A stretch of DNA of 64,000 nt. It comes from Streptomyces sp. CB02009 (GTDB taxonomy: Bacteria > Actinomycetota > Actinomycetes > Streptomycetales > Streptomycetaceae). Position numbers and translations under genes: made by a program. The notes beneath the pieces were generated by a model that saw nothing but the letters and a program-made list of their open reading frames with translations, had not been told where the DNA came from and did not search any database. The stretch spans positions 107,168 through 171,167 of the forward strand of contig NZ_LIVV01000002.1 of NCBI RefSeq assembly GCF_001905825.1. The letters run 5' to 3'. Shown here piece by piece: positions 47,711-57,437 of the stretch. Every line of letters starts with the position of its first letter. Position 1 is the stretch's first letter.

Positions 47711-48703
47711 TCAGAAGCCGGTGACCGGGTAGTGGTCGGACAGGTTGGTGTACGTGTAGCTCGTGCCCCAGCTGGAGACCGTCCAGGGGGCGCTCTTCTC
47801 CAGGACCACGTGGTTGGTCCAGTTCGCGGGCCGGGCGTTCCCCGAGCGGTAGAGGACGTAGTCGAGGTCTTCGCGCGGGTCGTCCGGGTAGCGCTCGGAG
47901 GCGATCGAGTTCAGGTCGGTGTCGAAGGAGTACGGGTGGCCGGTGCGGGCGTCGGCCCCCGCCAGGCCCGCGTCGGCGAGCATCGTGCCGTACTCGGGCG
48001 TGTGCGAGTCGACGTTCATGTCGCCGGCGACGATCACCTGCTCGTTCGCCGGGATGTTCTTGGCGTCGAGGAAGGCGTCGATGGCCTTGAACTGCCGGCT
48101 GCGCATCTGCGCCGCCTCGCCCGCCGAGCAGCCCGGGTCGGTGGACTGGGCGTGGGTGCCGACGACGTGGACCCTGCTGCCGTTCACGTCGAGCACGGCG
48201 TACGCGAAGCCCTTGTTCGACCACCAGTCGGCGCCGCAGGCGTCCTTGTAGACGTGCTGCTCCTTGCGGACGATCGGCCACTTGCTGAGGATCGTCACCC
48301 CGCCGTCCTCGGGGGTGGTCGAGGAGTAGGAGCCGCCGGTGGCGTCCCAGCCGCTCTTGCTGCGGCCCACGACCGGGGTCTGGTGGGGGTACTGGCCGGC
48401 GGAGTTCGCCTTGAGGGCGTCCGAGGCGGAGTTGTCGAAGGCCTCCTGGAGGACGACGACGTCCTGGCCCTGGTACCAGGGGGCGGCGGGGATCGCCTTG
48501 GCCCGGTGGTCCTGGCCCCAGTTCGGGTAGAGCGTCTTCGAGAACAGGAACGCGTTGTACGTGAGAACCTTCAGCCGCGGGGCCTCGGCGGCCGTTCCCG
48601 CGGAGGCGGCGGTCGCGCCCGGAGCGGTCGCGGCGAGAGTGGCGGCGGCGAGGGCCAGGGACAGGGCGGCGCCAGGGGCGCGGCGGAGCGCGGCGAACGA
48701 CAC
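47711..48703 (-). CDS. Secreted sphingomyelinase-like endonuclease/exonuclease/phosphatase-fold protein
   Basis: A 330-residue protein with a signal peptide (LSLALAAATLAATAPGATA). The fold residues are KVLTYNAFLF, VVVLQEAFDN (metal Glu), VGTHAQSTDPGC, VIVAGDMNVDSHTPEY (Asp/Asn) and LSDHYPVTGF (catalytic Asp-His). This set is that of bacterial neutral sphingomyelin phosphodiesterases, which hydrolyse sphingomyelin or related phosphodiesters outside the cell. The GTG start at 48703 is preferred because GGGAG ends five bases upstream; ATG 48715 is the alternative. It converges on the tail-anchored protein gene with only 31 bases between. Confidence 0.86.
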   Translation of the reverse strand: MSFAALRRAPGAALSLALAAATLAATAPGATAASAGTAAEAPRLKVLTYNAFLFSKTLYPNWGQDHRAKAIPAAPWYQGQDVVVLQEAFDNSASDALKANSAGQYPHQTPVVGRSKSGWDATGGSYSSTTPEDGGVTILSKWPIVRKEQHVYKDACGADWWSNKGFAYAVLDVNGSRVHVVGTHAQSTDPGCSAGEAAQMRSRQFKAIDAFLDAKNIPANEQVIVAGDMNVDSHTPEYGTMLADAGLAGADARTGHPYSFDTDLNSIASERYPDDPREDLDYVLYRSGNARPANWTNHVVLEKSAPWTVSSWGTSYTYTNLSDHYPVTGF

Positions 48704-48861
48704 AGGAACTCCCATGAGGGTGTGGGGGGTTGTGCTGGCGCGGCACATACAATCAGCCAGGGTTACCTTCCGGTAGCCTTTGGATGCCGGGAATCTGGCC
48801 GGGTCCGCACGAACGCGACAACTCTCGCCGGGTAGCCCGGAATGTCGCTTTTTCTAGCAGG

Positions 48862-48867
48862 TAGAAT
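48862..48867 (+). promoter_or_regulatory. -10 hexamer TAGAAT of the AtpF-like gene
   Basis: TAGAAT is six bases before the ATG at 48874; no ribosome site lies between. Confidence 0.5.
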
Positions 48868-48873
48868 GCGCGC

Positions 48874-49362
48874 ATGACCCTCGCTTCGAACTCGACTGTC
48901 TTCAACATGGACCTCGGTCCGCTCAACCCTGTCTGGGCGGAGCTCATCCTCGGCCTGGTGCTGTTCGCCCTCACCTTCCTCATCCTGGCGAAGGGCATCC
49001 TGCCGAAGATCCGGCGCACCCTCGACGAGCGTGAGGACGCCATCGACGGCGGCACCGAGCGCGCCGACGACCTGCGCTCCGAGGCCACCCAGATCCGCGA
49101 GCAGTACGAGGCCGAGCTGGCCGAGGCCCGCCACGAGGCCGCCCGGATCCGCTCCAAGGCCGTCGAGGAGGGCTCCGTCGCCATCGCCGCCGCCCGCGCC
49201 GAGGGCAACGCCGAGCGCGAGTCGATCATCGCCGCCGGTTCCGCGAAGATCGCCGAGGAGCGCGCCGCCGCCGAGCGCGAGCTCAATGCCGATGTCGACG
49301 CCTGGGCCCACGCCCTCGCGGCCCGTATCGTCGGCGAGCCGGTCGGCGCCGACCGCGGCTGA
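48874..49362 (+). CDS. Orphan AtpF-like (ATP synthase b subunit) protein
   Basis: A 162-residue protein with one N-terminal membrane helix (PVWAELILGLVLFALTFLIL) followed by KGILPKIRRTLDEREDAIDGG and a long alpha-helical, Glu/Ala/Arg-rich coiled-coil region (EQYEAELAEARHEAARIR) to the end. It resembles the F0 b subunit of Streptomyces, but ends about 20 residues before the part that binds subunit delta, and none of the other ATP synthase genes is present. An internal ATG at codon 12 (MDLGPLNPV) could be the true start. Perhaps an assembly or regulatory variant of the stator. Confidence 0.75.
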   Translation: MTLASNSTVFNMDLGPLNPVWAELILGLVLFALTFLILAKGILPKIRRTLDEREDAIDGGTERADDLRSEATQIREQYEAELAEARHEAARIRSKAVEEGSVAIAAARAEGNAERESIIAAGSAKIAEERAAAERELNADVDAWAHALAARIVGEPVGADRG

Positions 49363-49376
49363 CCCGATTTCCCCGG

Positions 49377-49421
49377 AAGGGGCCGTCACCAGGGGCCGAA
49401 ACGCCCGGGTGACGGCCCCTT
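49377..49421 (+). terminator. Terminator after the AtpF-like gene
   Basis: A perfect 14-base-pair stem (AAGGGGCCGTCACC / GGTGACGGCCCCTT) with a 17-base loop lies 14 bases after the stop codon. Confidence 0.8.
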
Positions 49422-49459
49422 CGTCGTGGGTGCAGCCTGGAGTGTGAGGAGAGAGCCCG

Positions 49460-50341
49460 ATGGAAGAGACGAAGTCCGGCGTCCGGACCCCCGACGACGA
49501 TCCGGTGCCGCCGCCCGTCGGCGGTGTGCTGTGGAGCGTCGCCGGAGACATCCGGGCGCTCCTGATGCTTCCCGCCGCCCTCACGATGCAGGTCGCCCAC
49601 CCGGCGATCGGCGCGGGCGTCGACGCCCACTCGGTCTTCCGCACCGACCCCTGGGGCCGCGGTGAGCGCTCGCTCCGCTCGGTCCAGCTGTGGATCTACG
49701 GCGGCGAGGACGCCGCGCGGGAGGGACGGCGCCTGCGGCAGCTGCACCGCGACATCCAGGGCACCGACGCCCACGGGCGCCGCTACCACGCGCTGACCCC
49801 CGCCTACTACTCCTGGGTGCACGCGACCGGCTTCCCCGTCTACGCCCACGGTCTCCGGCTCCTCGCCCGCCCCCTCACCGAGGCGCAGGAACGGCAGCTG
49901 TACGCCGAGTGGCTCCAGGTCGGCAGGATCCTCGGCATCCACGACCGGGACATGCCGCAGATGATCGAGGAGTTCTGGCCGTACTACCGGAAGGTCCTCG
50001 CGGACGAGCTGGAGGCGACCGTCGTCGTCCGGGAGCTGCTCGACCCCGACCAGCCGGTGCCGGCCCCCGACCGGGGCCCGCTGCCGGTCCGGCTCGCCCT
50101 CCGGCTGCTGTGGCCGGTCCTGCGCCGCCCGTTCCTGCGGCTGCGGGCCTTCCTCACCGTCGGCATGATGCCGCAGGACGCCCGGGAGGCCATCGGGCTC
50201 GCGTGGACGGACGAGCAGGAGCGGGCGCTGCGCCGGTTCGCCCGGGTGGTCCGGACGGTGGTCCCCGTCCTGCCGGAGCGGCTGCGCTATCTGCCCCTGG
50301 CCCGAAAGGCCCGAGCGGCCGCCCGCCACGCAAGTCGCTGA
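49460..50341 (+). CDS. MpaB-family (DUF2236) oxygenase-like protein
   Basis: A 293-residue helical protein. Family markers are MQVAHPAIGAGVDAHSVFRTDPWGRGERSLRSVQLWIYGG (in parts: VAHPAIGAGV, FRTDPWGR), YSWVHATGFPVYAHGL (with the conserved W-V-H), IHDRDMPQMIEEFWPYY and TVGMMPQDAREAIGLAW. DUF2236 proteins are related to latex-clearing and MpaB oxygenases and use heme or metal bound by the conserved His. No signal peptide. GAGGAGAGAGC precedes the ATG. Substrate unknown. Confidence 0.85.
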   Translation: MEETKSGVRTPDDDPVPPPVGGVLWSVAGDIRALLMLPAALTMQVAHPAIGAGVDAHSVFRTDPWGRGERSLRSVQLWIYGGEDAAREGRRLRQLHRDIQGTDAHGRRYHALTPAYYSWVHATGFPVYAHGLRLLARPLTEAQERQLYAEWLQVGRILGIHDRDMPQMIEEFWPYYRKVLADELEATVVVRELLDPDQPVPAPDRGPLPVRLALRLLWPVLRRPFLRLRAFLTVGMMPQDAREAIGLAWTDEQERALRRFARVVRTVVPVLPERLRYLPLARKARAAARHASR

Positions 50342-50391
50342 CGGACGGCCGGGACGACCGGCACGGGGCCGGCCGTGCGGCCGAGGGGGCG

Positions 50392-50648
50392 GTACGAGCC
50401 GGGGTGGACGTACGCGCCGGGTGACTGCACGGCCAGGGTGACTGTAGAGCGCCGGGTGACCTTCGGAGCGCGATGGCCGTACGAGCCGGGTGACCCTACG
50501 GCCGGGGTGGCCGCAGAGCCCCGGGCGACCGTACGAGCCCGATGACCGTACGAGCCCGATGACCGTACGGCCGGAGTGACCGTACGGCGGGAGTGACCGT
50601 ACGGCGGGAGTGACCGTACGGCCGGAGCGGCCGTGCGGCCGAGGTGGC
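50392..50648. repeat. Fifteen-copy 17-bp minisatellite
   Basis: Fifteen contiguous units of 17 bases (two are 18) with the consensus CGTACGGCCGGGGTGAC fill the space between the convergent MpaB-like and M1 peptidase genes. Units at 50530/50547 and 50581/50598 are identical pairs. The period is not a multiple of three, so it is not coding. No gene is seen in 50342-50707. Confidence 0.85.
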
Positions 50649-50651
50649 CCG

Positions 50652-50700
50652 GGTGATCCCGGTGCCCACGCCCGCAGTGGCCGCGGGCACCGGGATCACC
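50652..50700. terminator. Bidirectional terminator
   Basis: A perfect 16-base-pair stem (GGTGATCCCGGTGCCC / GGGCACCGGGATCACC) with a 17-base loop lies just after the M1 peptidase stop. Confidence 0.85.
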
Positions 50701-50707
50701 GTGCCGT

Positions 50708-52276
50708 TCAGTGGTCGCCGTGGCGCTCCGACTCGTGGACCGTGTTCGTCGCCGCGATCTTCTTCCAGGACTTCGGCTGGACCGGCTTCGGCTGCGCGGC
50801 CCTCGGCGCCGCCGCACGCGCGGACGGCGACGAGCCGGCGGCCGGCGCCGCGGCCGGTGCGGACAGGCCGGCCGCCGCCGCGGTCGACGCGGCCGGCTTC
50901 GACGGCTCGTACAGCCAGGTGTCGAAGAGCTCGGCCAGCGGCTTGCCGGACACCTTCTCCGCGTACCGCACGAAGTCGGCGACCCGCGCGTTGCCGTAGG
51001 CGAACCGCTGCGGCCAGCCCTTCAGGATCGCGAAGAAGTCCTCGTCGCCGACCTCGTTGCGCAGGGCCTGGAGCGCCAGGGCGCCCCGGTCGTAGACCGC
51101 GATGTGGAACTGGTTCTCCGCGCCCGGGTCACCCGGCTTCACCGTCCAGAACGGGTCCTCGGCCGTCCGCGTGGCGTACACGTAGTCCGCCAGCTCCTGG
51201 GCCGTGCCCTCGCCCTCCTTCTCCGACCACAGCCACTGGCTGTAGCGGGCGAAGCCCTCGTTGACCCAGATGTCCTTCCAGTCGCGGACGGACACGCTGT
51301 CGCCGTACCACTGGTGCGCCAGCTCGTGGACGACCACCGACACGTTTGCGCCGTTGGCGAACTGCCGCGGGCTGTAGAACGGACGGGTCTGCGTCTCCAG
51401 GGCGAAGCCGCTCGTCACGTTCGGCACGTACCCGCCGAGGGCGTTGAAGGGGTACGGCCCGAAGACCCCCTCCAGCCACTCCGCGACCTCGGTGGTGCGC
51501 TCGATCGAGGCGCGCGCGGCGCCGTCGTTGTCGCCGAGGTCCTTGCTGTACGCGTTGAGGACCGGCAGCCCGTTGGCCGTCCTGTCCGTCGTGATGTCGA
51601 ACTTGCCGACGGCCAGCGTGGCGAGGTACGTCGCCTGCGGCTTGTTGGAGCGCCAGTTGAAGCGGGTCCAGCCGAGGCGGGAGGACTGCGACTGCAGCAC
51701 GCCGTTGCTGATGGCCTGGGTGCCGTCCGGCACCGAGACGGAGACGTCGAAGGTGGCCTTGTCCAGCGGGTGGTCGTTGGACGGGAACCACCAGGCGGCC
51801 GAGTCCGGCTCCTGCGCGGCGACACCGCCGTCGGGGGTGCGTGCCCAGGCCGTCCAGCCGTCGATCTTCACCTCGGAGGGCTTGCCCGCGTAGCGGACGA
51901 CGATCGAGAGGGCCTTGTTCTTCTCCAGCGGAGCGGCCGGGGTGACCTCAAGCTCGTGCGAGCCCGAGGTGGCGAACGTCGCGACGCGGCCGTTGACCCG
52001 GACCTCGCTGACCTTCAGGCCGAGGTCGAGGTTGAACCGGGAGAGGTTCTGCTTGGTGGTGGCGACGATCGTCGCCGTGCCCTCCAGCAGGTCGGTGGCG
52101 GGCTGGTAGGTCAGGCGCAGGTCGTAGTGGGAGACGTCGTAGCCGCCGTTGCCACTGGTCGGGTAGTAGGAGTCGCCGATGCCCGGGGCCCCGGGAGTGA
52201 AGTCGGCCGCCGATGCCGGGATCGCCAGCAGCAGGGAGGCCGCGAGGGCGCTCGGAACGATGATTCTGCGGTGCAC
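50708..52276 (-). CDS. Secreted M1-family aminopeptidase
   Basis: A 522-residue metallopeptidase with a signal peptide (IIVPSALAASLLLAIPASAAD). The zinc site is VVVHELAHQWYGDSV followed by WVNEGFARYSQWL (HExxH and Glu; His at about 318). The N-terminal beta domain (NGGYDVSHYDLRLTYQP) and the C-terminal KVSGKPLAELFDTWLYEP are typical. The last 55 residues are an Ala/Pro/Ser-rich extension absent from most relatives. The GTG start at 52276 is chosen because GGGGAG lies five bases before it; ATG 52294 has no ribosome site. Confidence 0.9.
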   Translation of the reverse strand: MHRRIIVPSALAASLLLAIPASAADFTPGAPGIGDSYYPTSGNGGYDVSHYDLRLTYQPATDLLEGTATIVATTKQNLSRFNLDLGLKVSEVRVNGRVATFATSGSHELEVTPAAPLEKNKALSIVVRYAGKPSEVKIDGWTAWARTPDGGVAAQEPDSAAWWFPSNDHPLDKATFDVSVSVPDGTQAISNGVLQSQSSRLGWTRFNWRSNKPQATYLATLAVGKFDITTDRTANGLPVLNAYSKDLGDNDGAARASIERTTEVAEWLEGVFGPYPFNALGGYVPNVTSGFALETQTRPFYSPRQFANGANVSVVVHELAHQWYGDSVSVRDWKDIWVNEGFARYSQWLWSEKEGEGTAQELADYVYATRTAEDPFWTVKPGDPGAENQFHIAVYDRGALALQALRNEVGDEDFFAILKGWPQRFAYGNARVADFVRYAEKVSGKPLAELFDTWLYEPSKPAASTAAAAGLSAPAAAPAAGSSPSARAAAPRAAQPKPVQPKSWKKIAATNTVHESERHGDH

Positions 52277-52500
52277 AGGTGCTCCCCATGTCATAAGAAA
52301 GTAAGACGCGCGGGTGGTCGTCGGTCCTTAGTCCGGACACTATTCAGTGCCCCGACGCACCGTCACGTCCAGAGGACCCCCTGTCACACGATCGCCATTC
52401 GGCCGACATGAACCCATCCGGCTCCTGAATCAACCGGAATCCCCCCTGATTGCCTCCGGCACTCTTTTGCACGGGAGTTGACCGGGGTACGTTCCCGCCC

Positions 52501-54591
52501 ATGCCGATGCGAAAGCGGAGAACCCGCGGAGCCCGACTGCCGTACGGAACGCTCGTGGCGGCGGCCACGGCCGCCCTGCTCGCGACCCTGGTGACGCCCG
52601 CCGGTGCCCGGCCGGAGCCCGCGGCGCCCACCGGGTCGGCGGCCTTCGCCGGGGCGGCAGCGCCCACCGGGTCCGCGGCGCGACCCGCGCCCCCCGCGCC
52701 GGCCGTACGGGAGTCCCGGCCCGTCCACTCGTACGCCGACGCGCTCCGCGAGTCCGTCTGGGTGGACACCGGACTCGACGGCGACGGCGACGGGCGCACG
52801 GACCGGGTCGCCGTCGACATCGTCCGCCCCCGGGAGACCGCCGCGGCCGGCCGGAAGGTCCCGGTCATCATGGACGCCAGCCCGTACTACGCGTGCTGCG
52901 GACGCGGGAACGAGAGCCAGAAGAAGACGTACGACGCCGACGGCAACCCCGTCCAGTTCCCGCTGTTCTACGACAACTTCTTCGTCCCGCGCGGCTACGC
53001 CTTCGTCGCCGTCGACCTCGCCGGCACCAACCGCTCCGACGGCTGCGACGACGTCGGCGGCCGCTCCGACGTCCAGTCGGCCAAGGCCGTCGTCGACTGG
53101 CTGAACGGCCGCGCCCGCGGCTACACCTCCCGCACGGGGGACACCCGGTCCCGCGCCACGACCTGGAGCACCGGGAACGTCGGCATGATCGGCAAGAGCT
53201 GGGACGGCACCATCGCCAACGGAGTGGCCGCCACCGGCGTCGAAGGGCTGAAAACGATCGTCCCTATCGGCGCCATCTCCTCCTGGTACGACTACTTCCA
53301 CTCCCAGGGTGCCCCGCTCTACGACGCCAACCCGAGCTGGCTCTCCGACTACGTCAACAGCCCCGAGGCGCAGGCCCGCTGCGGCGCCGTCCAGGACCGC
53401 ATCACCGCCGGCACCCCGTACAGCGGCGACCGCACGCCCGCCTGGACCGAGCGCGACCACGTACGGAACGCGGCCGAGGTGAAGGCCAGCGTCTTCGTCG
53501 TGCACGGCCAGCAGGACCTCAACGTGCGCGCCAACCAGTTCGGCCAGTGGTGGGACGCCCTCGGGGAACAGGGAGTCGAGCGGAAGATCTGGCTCTCGCA
53601 GACCGGTCACGTCGACCCCTTCGACTTCCGGCGCGCCGACTGGGTCCGCACCCTGCACCGCTGGTTCGACCACTACCTCCTCGGCTACGAGAACGGCATC
53701 GACCGCGAGCCGGTCGCCGACATCGAGCGCGCCCCGGACCGCTGGACCACCGACCGCCAGTGGCCGCCGCGCGGCACCGCCGCCACCACCCTGCGCGCCG
53801 CCCCCGGCAGCGCGCCCGGCCCCGGCGTCCTCGGGCGGCGGGCCCCGGCCCCCGGCTCCACCGCGACCTTCACCGACGACCCCGGCCTCGGCGAACTCGA
53901 CTGGGCGGCCCGGATCGACGCCGCGACCCCCGAGAAGGCCGGGTTCGTCACCCGCCCCCTCTCCCGCGACCTGCGGATCTCCGGCTCCTCGAGGGTGACC
54001 GTCACCGCCACCCCGACCACCTCCACCGCCCACCTCACCGCCGTCCTCGTGGACCTCGGGCCGGACACGATCCGCGACTACGGTGCCGCGGGCGAGGGCA
54101 TCACCACCCTCACCGACCGCACCTGCTGGGGCGCGAGCACCCCCGGCGACAGCGCCTGCTTCAAGGAGACCGCGGCGCGCACGGCGGACGTCGGGTACAC
54201 GGTCGTCAGCCGGGGCTGGGCCGATCTGGGCACCTGGGCCGACCCGCGCCAGGAGCGTCCGCTGACCCCCGGCAGGGCGTACACGATGACCCTGGACCTC
54301 GCCGCCACCGACCACGTCGTCCCGGCCGGACACCGTCTCGCCCTGATCGTCGGCGGTACCGACAAGGACCTGCTCGACCCTCCGTCGACCACCCCGACCC
54401 TGACCCTGGACCTGGCCCGCACCTGGGCGAGGCTGCCGCTCGTCGGCGGCGCGGCGGCCCTCGGCCGGGCCACCTCGGGCGCGTACCCGTCCGTGCCCTC
54501 GCTGGCCCCCGCCGTACCCTCGCCGACCGGCGCCGAGCCGCCGGCCGCCGTCGTCGGCCCGCGCCTGCCGGGATTCGGAGCCGCCCGATGA
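52501..54591 (+). CDS. Secreted Xaa-Pro dipeptidyl-peptidase / CocE-type hydrolase
   Basis: A 696-residue S15/CocE-fold hydrolase with a signal peptide ([20 protein letters not shown]) and an Ala/Pro-rich linker. The catalytic domain has [35 protein letters not shown], the Ser of [13 protein letters not shown] (about 232), the Asp of [15 protein letters not shown] and the His of [11 protein letters not shown] jelly-roll C-terminal domain ([27 protein letters not shown]) follows. It should remove X-Pro dipeptides from proline-rich peptides outside the cell. It overlaps the next gene by four bases (ATGA). Confidence 0.9.
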   Translation: MPMRKRRTRGARLPYGTLVAAATAALLATLVTPAGARPEPAAPTGSAAFAGAAAPTGSAARPAPPAPAVRESRPVHSYADALRESVWVDTGLDGDGDGRTDRVAVDIVRPRETAAAGRKVPVIMDASPYYACCGRGNESQKKTYDADGNPVQFPLFYDNFFVPRGYAFVAVDLAGTNRSDGCDDVGGRSDVQSAKAVVDWLNGRARGYTSRTGDTRSRATTWSTGNVGMIGKSWDGTIANGVAATGVEGLKTIVPIGAISSWYDYFHSQGAPLYDANPSWLSDYVNSPEAQARCGAVQDRITAGTPYSGDRTPAWTERDHVRNAAEVKASVFVVHGQQDLNVRANQFGQWWDALGEQGVERKIWLSQTGHVDPFDFRRADWVRTLHRWFDHYLLGYENGIDREPVADIERAPDRWTTDRQWPPRGTAATTLRAAPGSAPGPGVLGRRAPAPGSTATFTDDPGLGELDWAARIDAATPEKAGFVTRPLSRDLRISGSSRVTVTATPTTSTAHLTAVLVDLGPDTIRDYGAAGEGITTLTDRTCWGASTPGDSACFKETAARTADVGYTVVSRGWADLGTWADPRQERPLTPGRAYTMTLDLAATDHVVPAGHRLALIVGGTDKDLLDPPSTTPTLTLDLARTWARLPLVGGAAALGRATSGAYPSVPSLAPAVPSPTGAEPPAAVVGPRLPGFGAAR

Positions 54592-55895
54592 ACCCCCGTA
54601 CCGGACACCGGAGCTCGCGTCGGGCCCTCGCCCTCGCGGCGGGCGCCGCCGCTCTCGCCCTGCCCCTCGTCACCGTCCCGGCGAAGGCCGCGGACAGCGC
54701 GCCCGCGAAGCCGCTGCCGCGCACCGGGTTCGAGACGAGCGGCGGCGCCCGATGGACCACGGAGGCCGAGGAACGGGACTTCCTCGACGCCGTCGACCGG
54801 ACCGGCGCACGGCTGTCGCTGCGGGTCATCGGCACCACCGCCCAGGGCCGCCCGCTCCGGCTCGCCACCCTCGGTACGGGCCGCACCACGGTGCTGCTCG
54901 TCTGCAGCCAGCACGGTGACGAGCCTGCGGGCCGGGAGGCCTGTCTCAGCACGGTGCGCGACCTCGCCCTCGCCCAGGACCGGGAGACCCTGCGCTTCCT
55001 CGCCCGGACGACCCTCCTCGTCGTGCCCACCGCCAACCCCGACGGCCGGGAGGCGGACACCCGGGGCAACGCCGACGGTGTCGACGTCAACCGCGACCAC
55101 CTGGCCCTGCGCACCGCCGAGGCGCGCGCGGTGGCCGCCGTCATCCGCGACCGGCGGCCCGAACTCGTCTACGACCTGCACGAGTACGGTGCCACTCCCC
55201 GGTACTACGACAAGGACCTGCTCGCCCTCTGGCCGCGCAGCCTCGACGCCGACCCGCACGTCCACGACGAGTCCCGGACCCTCTCCGAGGAGTACGTCCG
55301 GCCCGCCGCCGGGCTCGCCGGGTACAGCAGCGGCATCTACGGAATCTGGACCGACCCCCTCACCGGCAAGCCGCTCAAGCAGGTCGCGGGCGACGGCCAG
55401 GAACGGATCCTGCGGAACACGGCCGGGATCAAGCACTCCGTGGGCCTCCTCGTGGAGACCCGGGTGGACGCCCTCGACGAGGCCGAGCAGAACGACCCGG
55501 CGCGCAACCACCGGCGCCGGGTCGCCACCCAGCACGCCGCCCTGGACGGGGCCTTCGCCTACCTCGACGAGCGGCGCGGGCCGCTCACGGCCGTCACCTC
55601 CGCCGCCCGGCGGGCCGGATACGCCGACCGCGGCCCGGTCTTCCTCGGCGGCGCCGACAACGACCCGCCGGAGCCGTCGGAGATCCTCGCCGACCCGCCC
55701 TGCGGCTACCGGCTGACCGCCGCGCAGTACGCGGAGGCCGGCGACGAACTCGCCCTGCACGGCGTCGCCGTGCGACCGGAGGGCGCCGGCGTGTTCGTCC
55801 CGCTCGCCCAGTCGCGGCGCTCGCTCGTCCCGCTCCTCCTGGACGGGCGGGCCACCTATCACCTCGTCAGTGGGAGTCCCGTGGAGAGGTGTTGA
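54588..55895 (+). CDS. Secreted M14-family zinc carboxypeptidase
   Basis: A 435-residue protein with a signal peptide ([25 protein letters not shown]). The zinc ligands are in [14 protein letters not shown] (His and Glu, about 109-112) and [14 protein letters not shown] (His, about 197), and the catalytic Glu is probably in [10 protein letters not shown] (about 290). [22 protein letters not shown] is the substrate-binding Asn-Arg region. Family length is about 300-420. It is coupled to the X-Pro peptidase gene, so the two degrade peptides together. Confidence 0.9.
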   Translation: MNPRTGHRSSRRALALAAGAAALALPLVTVPAKAADSAPAKPLPRTGFETSGGARWTTEAEERDFLDAVDRTGARLSLRVIGTTAQGRPLRLATLGTGRTTVLLVCSQHGDEPAGREACLSTVRDLALAQDRETLRFLARTTLLVVPTANPDGREADTRGNADGVDVNRDHLALRTAEARAVAAVIRDRRPELVYDLHEYGATPRYYDKDLLALWPRSLDADPHVHDESRTLSEEYVRPAAGLAGYSSGIYGIWTDPLTGKPLKQVAGDGQERILRNTAGIKHSVGLLVETRVDALDEAEQNDPARNHRRRVATQHAALDGAFAYLDERRGPLTAVTSAARRAGYADRGPVFLGGADNDPPEPSEILADPPCGYRLTAAQYAEAGDELALHGVAVRPEGAGVFVPLAQSRRSLVPLLLDGRATYHLVSGSPVERC

Positions 55896-55944
55896 CGATC
55901 ACGTGCCGTAGGGGTCGGGGTGGCGTGAATCCATCGTTTGCCGA

Positions 55945-55956
55945 GGTAAAGTTACC
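55945..55956. promoter_or_regulatory. GGTAAAGTTACC palindrome
   Basis: GGTAA-AG-TTACC, a perfect inverted repeat, is followed by CACTGGTAC. It lies 56 bases before the small secreted protein gene in its likely promoter region. Confidence 0.35.
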
Positions 55957-56012
55957 CACTGGTACTGACCATGCCTCGAACAGGTCCCCACGGCCTGGAA
56001 GTTGGAGAAACC

Positions 56013-56315
56013 ATGCGCACCACCACGACCGCACGTCGTGTCCTCACGTCCGTGCTCGCCACCACGCTGCTCGCCGGCGGCGTGCTGCTCGGCCAGACGG
56101 TGACCGCCGAGCCCGCGGCCGCGGCCAAGATGACCTGCAACATCAGCCAGCTGCGGCACGACGCCCAGAAGGAGCGCAACCGCGCCGCGCAGTTCAGGGG
56201 CCTCGGCGCCCACGCGGAGGCCCGCAAGGCCACCGCCAACGCCAACGCCCTGGAGACCCGCGCCCGTCAGTGCGAGGACGCCGAGAACAACAACAGGCCG
56301 CCGCTCTGGAAGTAG
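56013..56315 (+). CDS. Small secreted protein of unknown function
   Basis: A 100-residue protein with a clear signal peptide (ARRVLTSVLATTLLAGGVLLG, then cleavage near AAAAK). The mature part of about 60 residues is helical and charged (LRHDAQKERNRAAQFRG, ARKATANANALETRARQ) and has two Cys, one near each end, that could form a disulfide. I do not recognise the family. TTGGAGAAACC precedes the ATG. The following gene is convergent. Confidence 0.7.
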   Translation: MRTTTTARRVLTSVLATTLLAGGVLLGQTVTAEPAAAAKMTCNISQLRHDAQKERNRAAQFRGLGAHAEARKATANANALETRARQCEDAENNNRPPLWK

Positions 56316-56398
56316 GCGCACACACCGGTAAAGCGATCCGGTGAGCAAACGCGGGGCGGGCGCTGTCCGAAAGGGCAGCACCCGCCCCGCGGCCGTCC

Positions 56399-57355
56399 TC
56401 ACGCCTCCACGAGCTCCGCCGCCCGCTCCGCGCAGCCCCAGGCCACCGTCACGCCCGCGCCCCCGTGCCCGTAGTGGTGCACCAGACGCCCCCCGCCCGG
56501 CAGCGGCACCGCCTCGATCCGGACTCCACCCGACCGCGCCGGCCGCAGGCCCACCCGGTGGCCGAGCACCCGCGCCCCCGCGATCTCCGGCCGCACCCGC
56601 GCGCACCGCGCCACGATCGCCGCCGCCGTCGCCGGATCGGGCTCCGTCCGCTCGTCGTCCTCCTCGGCCGTCCCGCCCAGGACCAGCCGCCCCGGCTGGG
56701 GGAAGAAGTACGTCGTCCGGGAGGACCCGGCGTCCGCCGAGGTGAACCACTCCTCGATCCCCGGGTTCTCGACCAGGACCAACTGACCCCGCACCGGCCG
56801 CAGTCCGGGATCCGGTACGAGTTCCCGCGCCGACAGTCCGGTGCAGTCGACCACCACCGGGGCCCCGGCCGCCGCCTCCCCGAAGCCGCTGACCGCACGC
56901 CGCTCGAAGACCCCGCCCGCCGTCTCGAACCGGCCCCGCAGCCAGCCCAGATGGACCGGCATGTCGATCAGCGGCAACCGCGCCGCGAGACCCACGCCGT
57001 ACGGCCCCGGCACCTCGTCGGGCGCCAGCTGCCGAAGCCCCGGCACCTCCCGCGCCCAGGAACCGAGCCGGTCCAGGACGGTGTCCGCGTGGACCCCGGA
57101 CACCCACCGCACCCCGGTGCGCTCCGGATCGGCGGCCAGCTCCCCGTACACCCGCAACGAGGTCAACGCCCAGGCGCCCGCCGCCTCCTCGGGCTCGATC
57201 CGGTACGGCCACCACAGTGCCCCGGCCACCGCCGAGGTCGTGTCCGTCGCCTCGTCCCGCGACCAGACCCGCACCCGAAGGCCGCGCTCCGCCAGCGTCA
57301 CCGCGGTCGTCAGCCCGACGACCCCGCCACCCACCACGATCACGTCGCTCTCCAT
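56399..57355 (-). CDS. D-amino-acid-oxidase-like FAD oxidoreductase
   Basis: A 318-residue FAD enzyme of the DAO family. Visible are the dinucleotide motif VIVVGGGVVGLTTAVTLAERG, TSAVAGALWWPYRI, VVDCTGLSARELV, PVRGQLVLVENPG, YFFPQPGRLVLGG and the C-terminal HHYGHGGAGVTVAWG. The Arg of GLRPARSGGVRIE and the Tyr of VHHYGHGG fit the carboxylate-binding residues of D-amino-acid oxidase. It should oxidise D-amino acids to keto acids with release of H2O2 and ammonia. Single gene, divergent from the unknown gene at 57438. Confidence 0.87.
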   Translation of the reverse strand: MESDVIVVGGGVVGLTTAVTLAERGLRVRVWSRDEATDTTSAVAGALWWPYRIEPEEAAGAWALTSLRVYGELAADPERTGVRWVSGVHADTVLDRLGSWAREVPGLRQLAPDEVPGPYGVGLAARLPLIDMPVHLGWLRGRFETAGGVFERRAVSGFGEAAAGAPVVVDCTGLSARELVPDPGLRPVRGQLVLVENPGIEEWFTSADAGSSRTTYFFPQPGRLVLGGTAEEDDERTEPDPATAAAIVARCARVRPEIAGARVLGHRVGLRPARSGGVRIEAVPLPGGGRLVHHYGHGGAGVTVAWGCAERAAELVEA

Positions 57356-57437
57356 GCCGGCGACCGTACCGGGACCGGGACATTTCCGGGACGGACCAGC
57401 CATGGAACGAGGACCCCCACCGGGGAATGCTGGAGGC

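Noticed and set aside
50392..50648. CRISPR-like array
   Set aside because: The units are contiguous 17-mers without spacers, and no cas genes are present.
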